A stretch of DNA of 64,000 nt from Osmia lignaria lignaria. Its lineage: Eukaryota; Arthropoda; Insecta; Hymenoptera; Megachilidae. Made by a program: the position numbers and the translations under genes. The first letter of the stretch is position 1. The number at the start of each line of letters is the position of its first letter. Under the pieces are notes generated by a model. That model ran no database searches. It was not told the origin of the DNA and saw only the letters and a program-made list of their open reading frames with translations. Positions 30,490 through 41,300 of the stretch are shown here, piece after piece. The stretch lies in NCBI RefSeq assembly GCF_051020975.1, contig NC_135037.1, positions 1,178,001 to 1,242,000 on the forward strand, given 5' to 3'.

Positions 30490-31253
30490 CAGGATGTTAC
30501 AGCCCAAGTGTTACAGAGCTGATATTCCGTAACTAGTAATGACACAAAAAATTGTTGATATGGAAATTGCACGGTAAAATAGCAATTATATTTTGGCAGA
30601 AGTAAAAAACTTTTTGCATTATTAGTTTAAGAGATATGATGGTCAAGTTTTGTTTCTTAAATGGAACTATATATTTTTTTTCAGATCATGTGATAGTGCT
30701 TTTCGAGACGAATTTATTATACTTAATGTATACACCCGATTTTAATTAGTTTTCAAGATATAACGTTTACAAATTTCCCGATTTTCAGTGGATACGTCTC
30801 GGTTTGACGTGAGTGGCAAATCGTAAAAGCGGCCCTATTGTTGCGGTAAGTGCTATAGCGGGGATCTACGCTAGGAACGGCAGACCCAAAGAATAACGGC
30901 TGTGGCACTTACCGCAACAATAGGGCCACTTTTACGACTTGCTACTCAAATCGAGACGTATCTACTGGAAATCGGAAAATTTGTAAACGTCATATTTTGA
31001 AAACTAATTAAAATCGGGTGTATACATTACAGCTTAATAAATTTGTTTTGAAAAGCACTACCACATGATCTGAAAAAAAATATATACTTCCATTTAAAAA
31101 ACAAAACTTGACCATCATATCTCTTAAACTAATAATGCAAAAAATTTGTCACTTCTGCCAAAACATAGTTCCCATTTTACCGTGCAATTTCCATGTCAAC
31201 AATTTTTTGTATCATTACTAGTTACGGAATAACACTTGGGCTGGACGTCACAT
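30490..31253. mobile_element. Foldback element with ~340-bp arms
   Basis: The left arm (30490-30850) runs CAGGATGTTACAGCCCAAGT to AACAATAGGGCCGC-like sequence on the opposite strand of the right arm (about 30905-31253), e.g. TTGCACGGTAAAAT / ATTTTACCGTGCAA and CGATTTTAATTAGTTTTCAA mirrored by TTGAAAACTAATTAAAATCG. Loop about 55 bp, GC-rich. TA precedes the left end. No coding capacity; a transcript would form a long hairpin. Confidence 0.85.
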
Positions 31254-31664
31254 AATATGGCGCCTCCCATACATACGTTACAAGATTCTCCAGCGGTACA
31301 ATTAAAAAGAACAAAAGCAGAAATAAACTAGTAGAACAATAAACAATGATAATTGTTAAATAAAATCTGATACATAAAATCACAATAGTAATTGATTAGC
31401 AAGAAAATAATGACTATGTGGTATAAATGATTGTATTTCTTTAGATGTAAAAGAAAAACGTATCTCAGCGTTCTTTTGGAGATTGCATTTCTTTGTTGGA
31501 ATAGGGGTTTAGACACGCCACTTAACCGTGAGAAAGAAAAGCTTTAGCAAATCTCAAAGTTTCGTATTTCCAGGGTGGAGGAGGCCCGCTTACCACTAAA
31601 AGCTTGGTAGACAGTGGATAAAGAGCAGGAAATTTTGTACGGAAGAAGGATGAACTGAGGATAA
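31254..31664. other. Spacer, no feature seen
   Basis: AT-rich. A possible plus-strand acceptor (TATTTCCAG) lies near 31573 but no convincing exon follows. Confidence 0.35.
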
Positions 31665-31757
31665 TTACATCAAGACGTCATCAGCCTCCACAGTCTTCTT
31701 AACATCCTTTCTCCCCTTCTTAAAAAACGAGGTCACTTTCGTATACATCACAGTCAT
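31665..31757 (-). CDS. Small Lys-rich open frame, possible terminal exon
   Basis: 30 codons from ATG: MTVMYTKVTSFFKKGRKDVK, then KTVEADDVLM and TAA. A plausible acceptor (TTGATTAG|G) lies a few bases upstream on the minus strand, so it could be a last exon. The base composition is more balanced than its flanks. No family recognised and no companion exon found. Confidence 0.22.
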   Translation of the reverse strand: MTVMYTKVTSFFKKGRKDVKKTVEADDVLM

Positions 31758-32079
31758 TCTTTTCCTAATCAAGTGTAAATGACGACAATTAAGAAATTAC
31801 ATTGCATTCTTTTATGCTAAACTCTGTATTTTAAATACACAGAGATGAGAATTATTAAATATTTCAATAAAACTTAATTTCTGGGTTCCACCTTATAGAT
31901 TTTCTAACGAGTCATTATTCTCAATTTTTGATATTTTGGAGGTGTTTTGATTTTGACATTTTCGCTACAAGTGTCTTAAAATATTTGTTATTTCTTAATC
32001 CAATCTAAAGGGAACCATCCATTTTAGCCTGGAAACATCCATGTAACCTATTAACATTTTACCTTTAATAAATTGGAAA
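31758..32079. other. AT-rich, no feature seen
   Basis: No feature recognised. Confidence 0.4.
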
Positions 32080-32195
32080 AATAATTTTAAAAAAAAACGG
32101 TGTAAAATTTAGAAAATGAAAATAATATGTAATACAAAATTAGATTGAAATTGTGGCTCTCTCCATAATCCGCCATCTGTGGGTTAACCGATAGG
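32080..32195 (+). repeat. Interspersed family G, copy 2
   Basis: ACGGTGTAAAATTTAGAAAA, TGAAAATAATATGTAATACA, then CTCTCCATAATCCGCC. Matches 60770-60885 directly and 7515-7625 in reverse. Confidence 0.6.
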
Positions 32196-33069
32196 CTAAA
32201 AATCCCACAATAATGCGGGACTGTTAAACGCAATATGTTAGACTATTGTATAAAGTGATAGTACTGATCCATTTCATCTTTGACCGGTAAATAATGTATT
32301 AATTTTCTTTTGTTTTGCCTTGGAAGATGTTGGAGATTACTTACATCATTTATGTACACTTGTTCTGAATCGCTTACATTTGATCATTCACAACCACTCA
32401 ATCAGTCATTCAGGGTTAATGTGTTAAATGAAAACCAACTTTTCTAATTTCTCAACAAACCCTCTGCACTTAAATTTTGGCCAATGTTATCTTTTCTTTT
32501 GGCACGTGTTTCTAGAGCAATGTCGTAGAGGTTTATTTTGACGAATACTTTTGTACATACATATTGTATGATACATTGAGTACACTATTCTTTTCATACG
32601 CGAGAAATAAATATAAACGAAAAATTTGGCAAATTTCATGTATCAATTCCAAAGAATTGGCAATTTTTTTATTCTGATGACATAAAAAGTAATGGAGCGT
32701 ATCCAACATTAGTTACACATGAGTTGTTCTTATATCCTTGCTTTTCCACTAATTTCGTTCACGACTATCACAATTTTCCTTTGACGCAAATACGCCAAAT
32801 TTTCGTCTTTAAGCCAACGACGGACGGCTTATACGACTCCGTCTTAAATTGAATATATAATCGGGACGAAACTTTGCATAATAGATTATACCTACTATTT
32901 GTTTCACTTATCGTGATAGATTAGATATTAACGAGACAATCACTCGGCAACACGTATAAAACGAATCTGAGCAAGCTCATTCATTTCCGCAAATGGTCGC
33001 AATAACGCACGTTTGCATGTTTCGTAGCTATAAAACAATTTTCAATCTACTTATCCTATTAGTAACATA
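32196..33069. other. AT-rich, no gene seen
   Basis: No exon or structured repeat recognised. Confidence 0.4.
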
Positions 33070-33267
33070 CAGGGTGATCCTTTCGCTAGGGGACACAAAG
33101 GAACTGGCAACAATGAATCCTTTGACCGCACCATGAAGACACACAGAGTCGTCTCGGTCCGCGTAGGTCCCCGCTGGCACGTGACAATACGGACCTCTTT
33201 AAGGTGCGGTCAAGGGGTCCATTGTCGCCAGTGTTCCTTTGTGTCCCCTAGTGAGAGGATCACCCTG
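33070..33267. mobile_element. Palindromic MITE, CAGGGTGATCC ends, TA target
   Basis: 198 bp. Left end CAGGGTGATCCTTTCGCTAG, right end its near reverse complement, TA at 33068-33069 and 33268-33269. Arms of about 65 bp (GGGGACACAAAGGAACTGGC / CCAGTGTTCCTTTGTGTCCCC). Open frames on both strands are palindrome by-products. Confidence 0.85.
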
Positions 33268-33693
33268 TATATTCTGCATTCCACTGAAAAGAAGCATATA
33301 AATAAAAATTTCTACCTCTTGTAATTTTTGGGTGTTTTTATAAGAAATAGATACACACAATTTCGCAGCACTAATCTTTAGAATGTTGTACACTTATTTT
33401 TTTTTAATATGTTAAAAAAAAAATATATCTTTTAATAAGGTTGCTATCGTATCAATAACGTAAGATAGCAAATAGAAAATTAAAAATTTGAAAATTAACT
33501 GTTTCTATTCTTAATAATTAAAGTTTCAGCATGTCTTACAAATGTCCATTTTCACTGTGGCAGTTAATGTGTTAAATATAGATTTATACCTAGTATTTAA
33601 AATAAGTTAATATCTATGAAAGTAGTTTTTAATTGATCTAAAACAAAAATAACGAAAAATTACAATTAGTAAAATCGCTGTTACACGAAGTAC
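33268..33693. other. AT-rich, no feature seen
   Basis: No feature recognised. Confidence 0.4.
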
Positions 33694-33811
33694 ACTGAGT
33701 TGCATTGAACTTGTCGCAGTGAAGTTGGCCACGCATTCACTCATCGACGCGGCGTGAATGCGTAGTGAATTTGTAGCCAACTTCACTGCGACAAGTTCAA
33801 TGCAACTCATC
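33694..33811. mobile_element. Palindromic MITE family C, copy 2 (GTAC target)
   Basis: Near-identical to 30212-30331 (TTGCATTGAACTTGTCGCAG arms around GACGCGGCG). GTAC at 33690-33693 and 33812-33815. Confidence 0.88.
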
Positions 33812-33815
33812 GTAC

Positions 33816-35753
33816 ATAGATATGGTAATGTGGGGGTCTATGGTCGCACGTACGATATTGAGAAGAGCGACGATGCGATGGTCGGGTAGAACGAATGTGT
33901 CCGTTCCAAAGGAAACATCGTTATATGTAGACGCAAATAAGCATTAACATATTACAATATAAATAATATAATAATGTGTTCGAATGTGTATTAATCCCTG
34001 CCATTTTTTTTTCTTCATTTTTAACAAGATTTGTATTGCATTTTCATAATAAAATATATATTTATAAATTAATTGAGATTTATTTGTAATACAATAAGAG
34101 AATAATTATGGAACAAATCGAAAAGGACACGACAAGTTTTCCAGCAGTATTATCTTCCAAACGTTTCTACACGAATACCATTTTACTTTTATCTAATTTT
34201 ACTCTGTTTCCCTTATCACGCTTACAATTAGCGTTAGTAGAGGAACGTAGGAATGCAAACTGCAAGTGGTGAATAGAGTAACATTTCGATGAAATTAACT
34301 GGAAGGCAAGTTTCAAGATGTTTCAAGGACAAAAACTAATAAAACGACCCATTAGAAAAAATAATATAACTTTACTGTTGGACTTAACATTTAATAATTA
34401 ACTCGTTTATTAGATTTATTTGTCATTTCACAAATCAGATGAACTAAAATTTACATTATAGATAACATAATTATGTAAATAATTATATGTTGTAAGTTTC
34501 GATGTAAAAATAGTGAATTGATGTAAATGAAACTAAAACGTTTTAAATTGTCCTCAAACGAGTAAGTTGGAATAATACAATGTGTGCAAAAAGTTTTTCA
34601 TCACCAATGCATTATAACCTCAATTCAATGTAGGATACAGTTAAAGCTAGGTCTTGAAAGAGCCAGCATTCACCGTCCAAAAATTAGGACTCTATAAATT
34701 AGAAAGCCAGGAAGTTTCGACCAAATCGTTGAATAAGGGCTGGCAGTGGTCTCTTGTGAGAAGAAAGATAATATATGTATATATGTATAAAGCGGCAATT
34801 TTTCGTACCCCTGTCACTTGCAAAGAAAAGTTTGTACAGAATGTTCCATGCTAAGCTCTGTAGCAACTCTTATTTCTCGAGACTGGTGATGGTGCAGGAA
34901 AAACCTTTACATAAAGATTGAACAATTTTAAGGATAACATAACCTGACTTAATTTCTTTTACACTTGAACATGTAAAAAACATGTTAAGATCAAGTTTCT
35001 TCTCTGATATAAAATTGTGTATTTCTTAATTCATTAAACGATTTACGTTAGTTTAAGAAATATTTCAATGATAAAAAATAATAATATCACTTTAATGATC
35101 TCATTGTATCATAATTTTATTGGATAATTTAGATTAACCTTAAGTAATGATTTGTTTGAGTTAAAAGCAATTGAATTTATTACATTGCGAATTTCTGGTT
35201 GTACATCACAAATTCTTTACATTTTTGCTATAATTTGTTGAATAAAGCGAGATACGTAAATACATCTTACATTTAATTGACTCTCCTATTTTATTTTATA
35301 TTTCAGTCTTAATGTTAATTTTCCATTTTGTTTTACAATATGCGGAAATTATTTATACAAACTAGCTGAAATCTTTTAAAACATTTTGTATATAGATGAA
35401 TTAGCTTGTACGTATGAAATTTTATTTGCTCCCTTTATTTTCTGTAGAACATTTAATCTTCTTGACGCGGGACAACAATTTTTACATTGATTGCAAACCT
35501 TCCTTGTCTTTGAAAGAGTGCTTGATGTAAAAAGTATCTACAAAATGTCAACGAGCCTGCTTTATCGATAGATCTTTTCTACTGTCAGCAGTTAGAGCCA
35601 GCTATTAGTCGGCTGGAACCAAATCGATAGTGTGCAATTTTATGAACGAATTATAGCTTATACAATCAGGCATACGAAAATTCAAATAACTCATCAGAAA
35701 TGTTACGTAATATAACAATAAATCTTTACTAATTCAAACATAATTCTTTAATA
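33816..35753. other. AT-rich, no gene seen
   Basis: About 1.9 kb with no convincing exon. A 66-codon frame (34654-34854) has no recognisable domain or splice context. An upstream exon of the DUF4806 gene would be expected somewhere left of 36467 but was not found here. Confidence 0.35.
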
Positions 35754-36085
35754 CACCTATATCTCGCTATACGGCCGCTCTTTATACGGCATTTCGCTAT
35801 AACGGCCTTTCTTAATTATGGCACTTTTTCGATTTACGGCCCACAAGGTTTCGTAATACGGCCAAAAAAAATGCTGTACTTTTATTTTTATGTAAGCATT
35901 TTTATAGGAAATAAAAAGAATAAAATGCTTTATGAACTAAAAACTATATTATTTTATAAAAAATTGGAACAGATCCAATTGAATTTGTATGGGTTTGTAT
36001 AAAAATAATTGATTTGTTATACGGCTTTTCGCTTTACGACCAACTTTTCCGGAATGTACCTAGGCCGTAAAGCGAGGTATGGGTG
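35754..36085. mobile_element. Tigger-like MITE, CACCYATA ends, TA target
   Basis: Left end CACCTATATCTCGCTATACG then GCC, right end reverse complement of CACCCATACCTCGCTTTACG then GCC. TA at 35752-35753 and 36086-36087. The interior has more ACGGCC/ACGGC phrases (35797, 35837, 35859), likely degenerate internal repeats. 332 bp, non-coding. Confidence 0.82.
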
Positions 36086-36466
36086 TAATATATTTCTTTT
36101 CCGTTCCAACTAATAAATTAACTCTACAGTGGCATACTGTTTGTTTGGACTAATAAATTGTGACACTAACAATAAGGTCATTAAGATTCGGAGTAATTTT
36201 TACGTGTATGTACAACATTCTGTAAAAGTTTATTAAAATACTTTCAAGTGCGTAGTTTGAGGTTATAAATTCGAAATGCTCAAAAAAAGTGAAATAATTT
36301 TTATTTTCGCCATTATTTTACAACTTAGTAACGAAAATCAGATCCACATTATTATATTCAACGATATCAACATGAAGATAATTACAGAGATGCAGTAATT
36401 ACATAAAATATATTGACTATAACAATATAGTTCACACTTGATTCTAAAAACATATTTAATTTGCAG

Positions 36467-36959
36467 GTGAACGAATTAGCTTTTGTAGGAGGTGGCAGTA
36501 ATTATGATTTTGTTAAACGAGTATTAACAACATTACTCACTAATAATTTAGCGATGACGTATAGTTGGTTGGGAAAGAAAAGGAAGAAGAAATTTTATAC
36601 CACGAAAGTGGCTAAAGTAATAATAGGTAATTATGCCTTCTTTGAAACGACAACACATATGTTATTCGTATACGATGCATACCGATTTTTTATTCTTCTT
36701 TATGAAATGGTTGTGCGTACAATTCTATGTATATATATATGTATGAAAAACGTATAGTCGGTATCCATCATATGTTATTTTTTATATTTATTTGTATCGA
36801 ATTGAATATATTATTCAACTGAATTTCTGTTGTTTAGACGCAGCAGAAATATCAAGAGTGTGCACAAATAAAAAAGAAACGGAGGTATCTATACAATCTT
36901 GGCTAAGGAGAGCTGGGGAACGCAACAAAATCATCGTAAAAGATTTACAGTACAAATAA
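36467..36959 (+). CDS. DUF4806-domain protein, C-terminal two exons
   Basis: Exon 36467-36626 follows acceptor TTTGCAG, is in phase 0 at entry and ends at a GTAATT donor in phase 1. Exon 36838-36959 follows acceptor TGTTTAG and ends with TAA. Joined, they give 93 residues: VNELAFVGGGSNYDFVKRVL, TTLLTNNLAMTYSWLGKKRK, then KKFYTTKVAKVIIDAAEISR and SIQSWLRRAGERNK. The GG(S)N...F.KR.L..LLTN.LA..YSW.G..K...F...K.AK.I......W.R.A pattern is the DUF4806 domain, which is common in insects, often in multi-copy genes of unknown function. The N-terminal part must lie upstream and was not identified. Two AATAAA signals follow the stop codon. The frame is intact, so this may be a live gene or a recent duplicate. 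Confidence 0.7.
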
Positions 36960-36979
36960 TAAAATGAAAATGTAATAAA
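36958..36979 (+). terminator. Polyadenylation signals of the DUF4806 gene
   Basis: AATAAA at 36958-36963, overlapping the stop codon, and again at 36974-36979. Confidence 0.5.
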
Positions 36980-37079
36980 AATAAAAATTATAAAAAAAAG
37001 TATAGAAAACGTTTTGTAATTTTAAATGCTCGAAAAACATTCCTTATATGGCTTGCAAAACGTTAGCATAGAGTTCTGC

Positions 37080-37315
37080 AAAGTTTTGTAAACGTTCACA
37101 CAACGTACAGAGAATGTTACTTTCGGACGTTCCGAATACGTTCTGAGAATGTGTGCACAGGACGTCCCCTGGACGTTCCACTTTTTAATAGGCACCTTTC
37201 TAGGATCTTTAAAGGACATAACCAGGATATATAGGGGACATATGGATGTTAACGGGATATTCTCCGTATGTACGAAACGTCCAGCATGGACGTTCGATGG
37301 ACATACATGAAATGT
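37080..37315. repeat. GGACGTTC-rich degenerate repeat block
   Basis: Many variants of GGACGT(T/C)C and GGACAT in alternating orientations (37127, 37165, 37171, 37279, 37291). It overlaps minus-strand open frame 37022-37405, which I do not treat as coding. Confidence 0.4.
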
Positions 37316-37329
37316 TTCTGTGCTATCTA

Positions 37330-37850
37330 GGTAAGGTATTAGCTGAACTTCCGAATAGCGCCCACACCCGATTTTCTTGACCTTGACATGTGTTATCAAG
37401 GACATCCTCCTGAGTAAAATTCAATAGATTTAAGCCGCCGATTATTGTTTATTCAGAAGTTATTAACAAAGAAAGATCGATATATGCGCTGCAATTTTCC
37501 CGGAAATCTGAACATTTTTATGGATATAACGTTTGTGTCAATTATTTGTTTCGTAAAGGCGGAGGAAGGGCCATGCACCCCCACCCCCAAAATACCCTAA
37601 CCTAACCTAACTTTCAATCATTTCAATTATGAAATAGAAAACCGGATTGAAAGTTAGGTTAGGGTATTTCTGGAGTGGGGGTGCACCCTTTCACGAAACA
37701 ATAACTTTGTTAATAACTTGTGAATAATCAATAATCGGCGGCTTAAACCTATTGAATGTTACTCAGGAGGGTGTCCTTGATAATACATATATATCAAGGT
37801 CAAGAAAATCGGGTGTGGGAGCTATTCGAAAGTTTATCCAAGGTATTTCC
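37330..37850. mobile_element. Foldback element with TTAGG motifs at its centre
   Basis: Arms of about 250 bp: CGAATAGCGCCCACACCCGA and TTTTCTTGACCTTGA on the left, mirrored by TCAAGGTCAAGAAAATCGGG and TGTGGGAGCTATTCG on the right. Near the middle the arms hold ACCCTAACCTAACCTAACTTTC-like sequence and its reverse, then a short spacer. No coding capacity. Confidence 0.78.
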
Positions 37851-38560
37851 TATCCGGAGATACAAACGGAAAAGGGGTAAGTTTAGGTGAAAAAATGAGT
37901 CAAAAATGTGGAATCACATTCTTACGTACGAGATTTAATTCCCGAAATCATAAATACTAATACTAAAGAATATTTCTGTTAACGTGAATACAAATTATTA
38001 GAAACGCCTCGCGTCTTTTACCAACATCTGTATTTGGATAAAAACGAATTCATACTTGACGAATCTTCAACTTATTTTATCGAAAAATAAAGGTTAGCGT
38101 GAAAAACGATACTCTATAGTTTCTATTTATTTTTCCGTAGATGTAGATTTACCCTACGTCTATTTACAGAGGGAACTACCTTCTGTAAATTAAACACGCA
38201 TAGCTGCGGCAATTTTGGTCGGATCAACCTGAAACATTCACAGTATGTACATATTAGCAGAATGATGTTGTTACGCGTCGTAATATACCGATCGCCGAAC
38301 TATAATAGCAGTTTTATATGTTCAACAATCTTAGGATTTTAACTATCGAGAGCAATAAACTCACCGTAAGACATCGTCTGTTTTGCCTTCTATGTACCTT
38401 GTATTACAGATGGTAACAACGATAAATTCATGAACCGATGAATTTATCGCACCAATTTAGAAGCACGGTCAGTCATGTTCAATAGCACATTTTCTAATTG
38501 CTAGAAATTTTCCTAAGCTGGTCGGAGTAGTATTTTGTCACGTACCGAAGCAATCACCAT
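37851..38560. other. Spacer, no feature seen
   Basis: AT-rich. A short inverted phrase GATAAATTCATGAACCGATGAATTTATC lies near 38419. If the LTR to the right is a 5' LTR, this would be its internal region, but no gag-like frame is visible. Confidence 0.35.
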
Positions 38561-39246
38561 GAAGCTTCAAAAGGTCCAATATTAAACAGACCTTCTACAG
38601 GACAAGGCCCGTAAAGTCAGAACGTTTATTTGGCATTCGCATTGTCCACAAATGCTCGCGACGAGCAGTTTACAATCTTTTACGAGGTCTTGCTATTCAC
38701 TTTACTTAAATTCTAACTTTCTCTTCCGTGTCTTGAACGGACCCCCCTGTGATGCATGAGTCAATCAAGTCAGAACAAAATCCTAAGGGGTCCCGAACCA
38801 TCGAAACTGCATACTCAGGCACCATCGGTCACATGACCATATACCTCAACGGTACAACCCGCACGCAAGGGTCTTGAGCCGCCTGTCGCTCGCGCCTGGG
38901 TCATTGCCGGTTCGGGTTGTAAAACTCTGGCGACTTCCACGTGCATCACAGCTGCTGGGTTTTCGGCTAGCTTACGTGGGAAATGTCCAGCGAGATGATT
39001 TGCTAAACCGTTCAGCCTATGGCCATTAGTTAAACTCCAAACGTTTGCTAATTGGCCACTTTTCGTCAATACCTCTCTCGTTGGACTACCTCTCTGCGAC
39101 TCCTTGCTGACCGTTCGTAAGGCCCAGGAGAGGGAGAATAAAAACTTGAAACGAGACATCGAGACTCGAAATCACTTCGTGTTTAGCCTCAGACAGAACT
39201 TGAATAGAAACAGTCAGTTGTCACGATTCTATCGATACGCTCCGAC
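38561..39246 (-). repeat. LTR of a BEL/Pao-like retrotransposon (solo or 5')
   Basis: On the minus strand a GC-rich block starts TGTCGGAGCG (39246), has an AATAAACG poly(A)-type signal (38630-38624), and ends before TTGGACCTTTTGAAGC (about 38578-38563), which resembles the TGGTCCTT-type primer binding sites of BEL/Pao elements. An open frame of 114 codons (38815-39159) falls inside it and is read as LTR sequence, not a gene. No second LTR is visible. Confidence 0.4.
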
Positions 39247-39486
39247 ACAGCTTCTTAATATCTGTTTGAGATACCTCTGAGGTCTTAACATACATACACG
39301 AACATTTGTATATTACACATCGAATTAAACGCATTAATAGTATAGCATCATCTAAAGTTAATATCCTTATCACTGTAAAAGGTTATAAGGAAATGCGACA
39401 CTTCGTGGTGGTGGTAACCCGCGTTACACCAGAACGATCGGTAACTCCATCGCGAATTCGTGCTGAAACAGATGTACTTAAAAATA
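39247..39486. other. Spacer
   Basis: No feature recognised. Confidence 0.4.
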
Positions 39487-39698
39487 CAGGGTGATTCTCT
39501 CGGCGCGCAACACAATATGTAGTCGTCCCGCACAATGGAACCCTGCGGTTGTTGCGGGTAAAGAGACCTAGGGGCCATATCGCCGGACCCAAGACTGTTC
39601 TGTGTGTGTTTATGGCTGAGACGAAGACAAAAAACGGAACAGCAGGGGTTCCATTGTGCGGCACGGCTATTGTGTTGCGCGCCGAGAGAATCACACTG
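39487..39698. mobile_element. Palindromic MITE, CAGGGTGATTC ends, TA target
   Basis: 212 bp. Left end CAGGGTGATTCTCTCGGCGC, right end near reverse complement, TA at 39485-39486 and 39699-39700. The outer 15 bp matches the MITE at 33070 but the inner arms differ entirely. Long open frames on both strands here are by-products. Confidence 0.85.
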
Positions 39699-39700
39699 TA

Positions 39701-40201
39701 TAATTCGATACCTAAAAATCGTCTTTGTCAATAATGTAGAAGTAGATCTAATCTCATAAGTAAATAACTGACTACCCTGAAGTTGAGCACTCGGAAGTCA
39801 TTTCAATATAATTGAAGCTTTGTTTACATGTGTAATTTTAGTTCATTGACTCAGCTGGTTGGTTAACAGTTGCTTAATATAAACGTCGCTTTATAAATAT
39901 CAATTAGACTGCTCTGCAGTTTATTTGTAGTTACAATATTATTGATTACTGTAATTGCCAATTACCCATTTAGAATAAAAAGATTAATGAATTGTTTAGT
40001 ATTATTTGCCACGTGGAGAAGCATAACACATATAATTAAACTTACTCATACTATATTTATTATTAATTAATACTGATATAAATTGAAAAAGTCTAAATAT
40101 AATATATACATATGATAATAAGAAATAAACATTTTGTATTTGAATTTAACAAAAGAAATTAACTTGTAACGAACTCGCACGTGAAACCAAAGAACGCAGA
40201 T
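39701..40201. other. AT-rich, no feature seen
   Basis: No feature recognised. Confidence 0.4.
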
Positions 40202-40811
40202 CACAGCCGACTCTAGTACTAGCCATGCTGAACAACGTGGCAACACCGCTCACGTGACAATCGGGAGTCCTATTTTCAAAAACAGAGTCCTGTGCTCGGA
40301 ATTGTAATTAACGTCTTTTTTAATTAAAAGCTGTAGTAATATACACTATTTGGTGTTAATTATGTATAAACAATATATAAACGTTGCAACTATGGCAAAT
40401 AGAAGTGATGTGGTAGTATAAAATTGTTATAAATGTGATATATATTTTGTGTACTCTCAAAGTAGTTTGGTGTTGTGAAGCATGATATTTGAAATATTTA
40501 CAGTGGTTTCAAGAAAATTTAGGTATGAAGCAAAATGAAACCATCTTTGGGTCTAATTGAAACATTTAAGAATTGATGAACGTGTATATAAGTTAATAAA
40601 AACCTTGAAACAAGCGAAATTATTGGAACGAAACCAAAGAGGTTATGTGAAGTCCAGAGAGTAGTCGGGAGTCTGACGACGTTGATTGGCTGAGAGTCCG
40701 GGAGTCCGGGAGGCAGATAGAGTAGGCTAGGTGTTGATATATTCAGACCAGACTCCCGCGGTGTTGCCATTTTGACTTCAGCACGGCTAGTAAATACTAG
40801 AGTCGGCTGTG
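40202..40811. mobile_element. 610-bp TIR element, 7-bp target duplication
   Basis: Left end CACAGCCGACTCTAGTACTA then GCCATGCTGAA and CAACACCG, mirrored at the right by CGGTGTTGCC, TTCAGCACGGCTAG and TAGAGTCGGCTGTG. CGCAGAT on both sides (40195-40201 and 40812-40818). A second inverted match (CGGGAGTC / GACTCCCG) extends the terminal repeats to about 70 bp. Non-coding interior. Possibly hAT-related; superfamily uncertain. Confidence 0.8.
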
Positions 40812-40939
40812 CGCAGATCTATCTATAGTAAAAACGGAAACGGAAAACAAGACATATTTGAACGCGTATAGGGAGTAAAGCATTACCACAACATTTAGAT
40901 AGTCATTCTCATGAAATTATAAGCTTCAAATTGATAAAA

Positions 40940-41300
40940 AGTAAGTGTCAAGGGTTTATATAGATGACACTAGTTTAGCGGAGTAGCAGCAAAACACAGG
41001 TGAAATTAACTCACTTTTTCCGGACACAATTCCGAAAGAAACGCATTATAATTATGATATTTATATTCAGCAAAAGTATACTGCATGCGGTACAAAACGT
41101 TTTTTCGGAAAAATTATAAACATTTTTCTTATGCAAAAATATATCTTGTATAAGATTTCAAAAGTCAAATTGCAGAATTAAGCTCTATACGCCCTTGCAT
41201 AATTGTACAAAGAATATTTTAAAGAATAAATCAAGAGAAAATATTGCTTTTTTGCCTTAAAACCTTTGAACAAAAATATCGCTTTCTATGAGGCCTCCAA
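40940..41300 (+). repeat. Interspersed family B copy
   Basis: GCGGAGTAGCAGCAAAACAC, CATTATAATTATGATATTTA, CGGAAAAATTATAAACATTT, AAGATTTCAAAAGTCAAATT, CACAAAG-like and TTGCTTTTTTGCCTTAAAAC. Same block order as the copies at 7135, 29980 and 56180. Confidence 0.6.

Noticed and set aside
38815..39159. 114-codon minus-strand open frame
   Set aside because: Inside a putative LTR with AATAAA and primer-site features; no recognisable domain.
39348..39734. Long open frames on both strands (up to 127 codons)
   Set aside because: Produced by the palindromic MITE at 39487-39698, which reads nearly the same on both strands.
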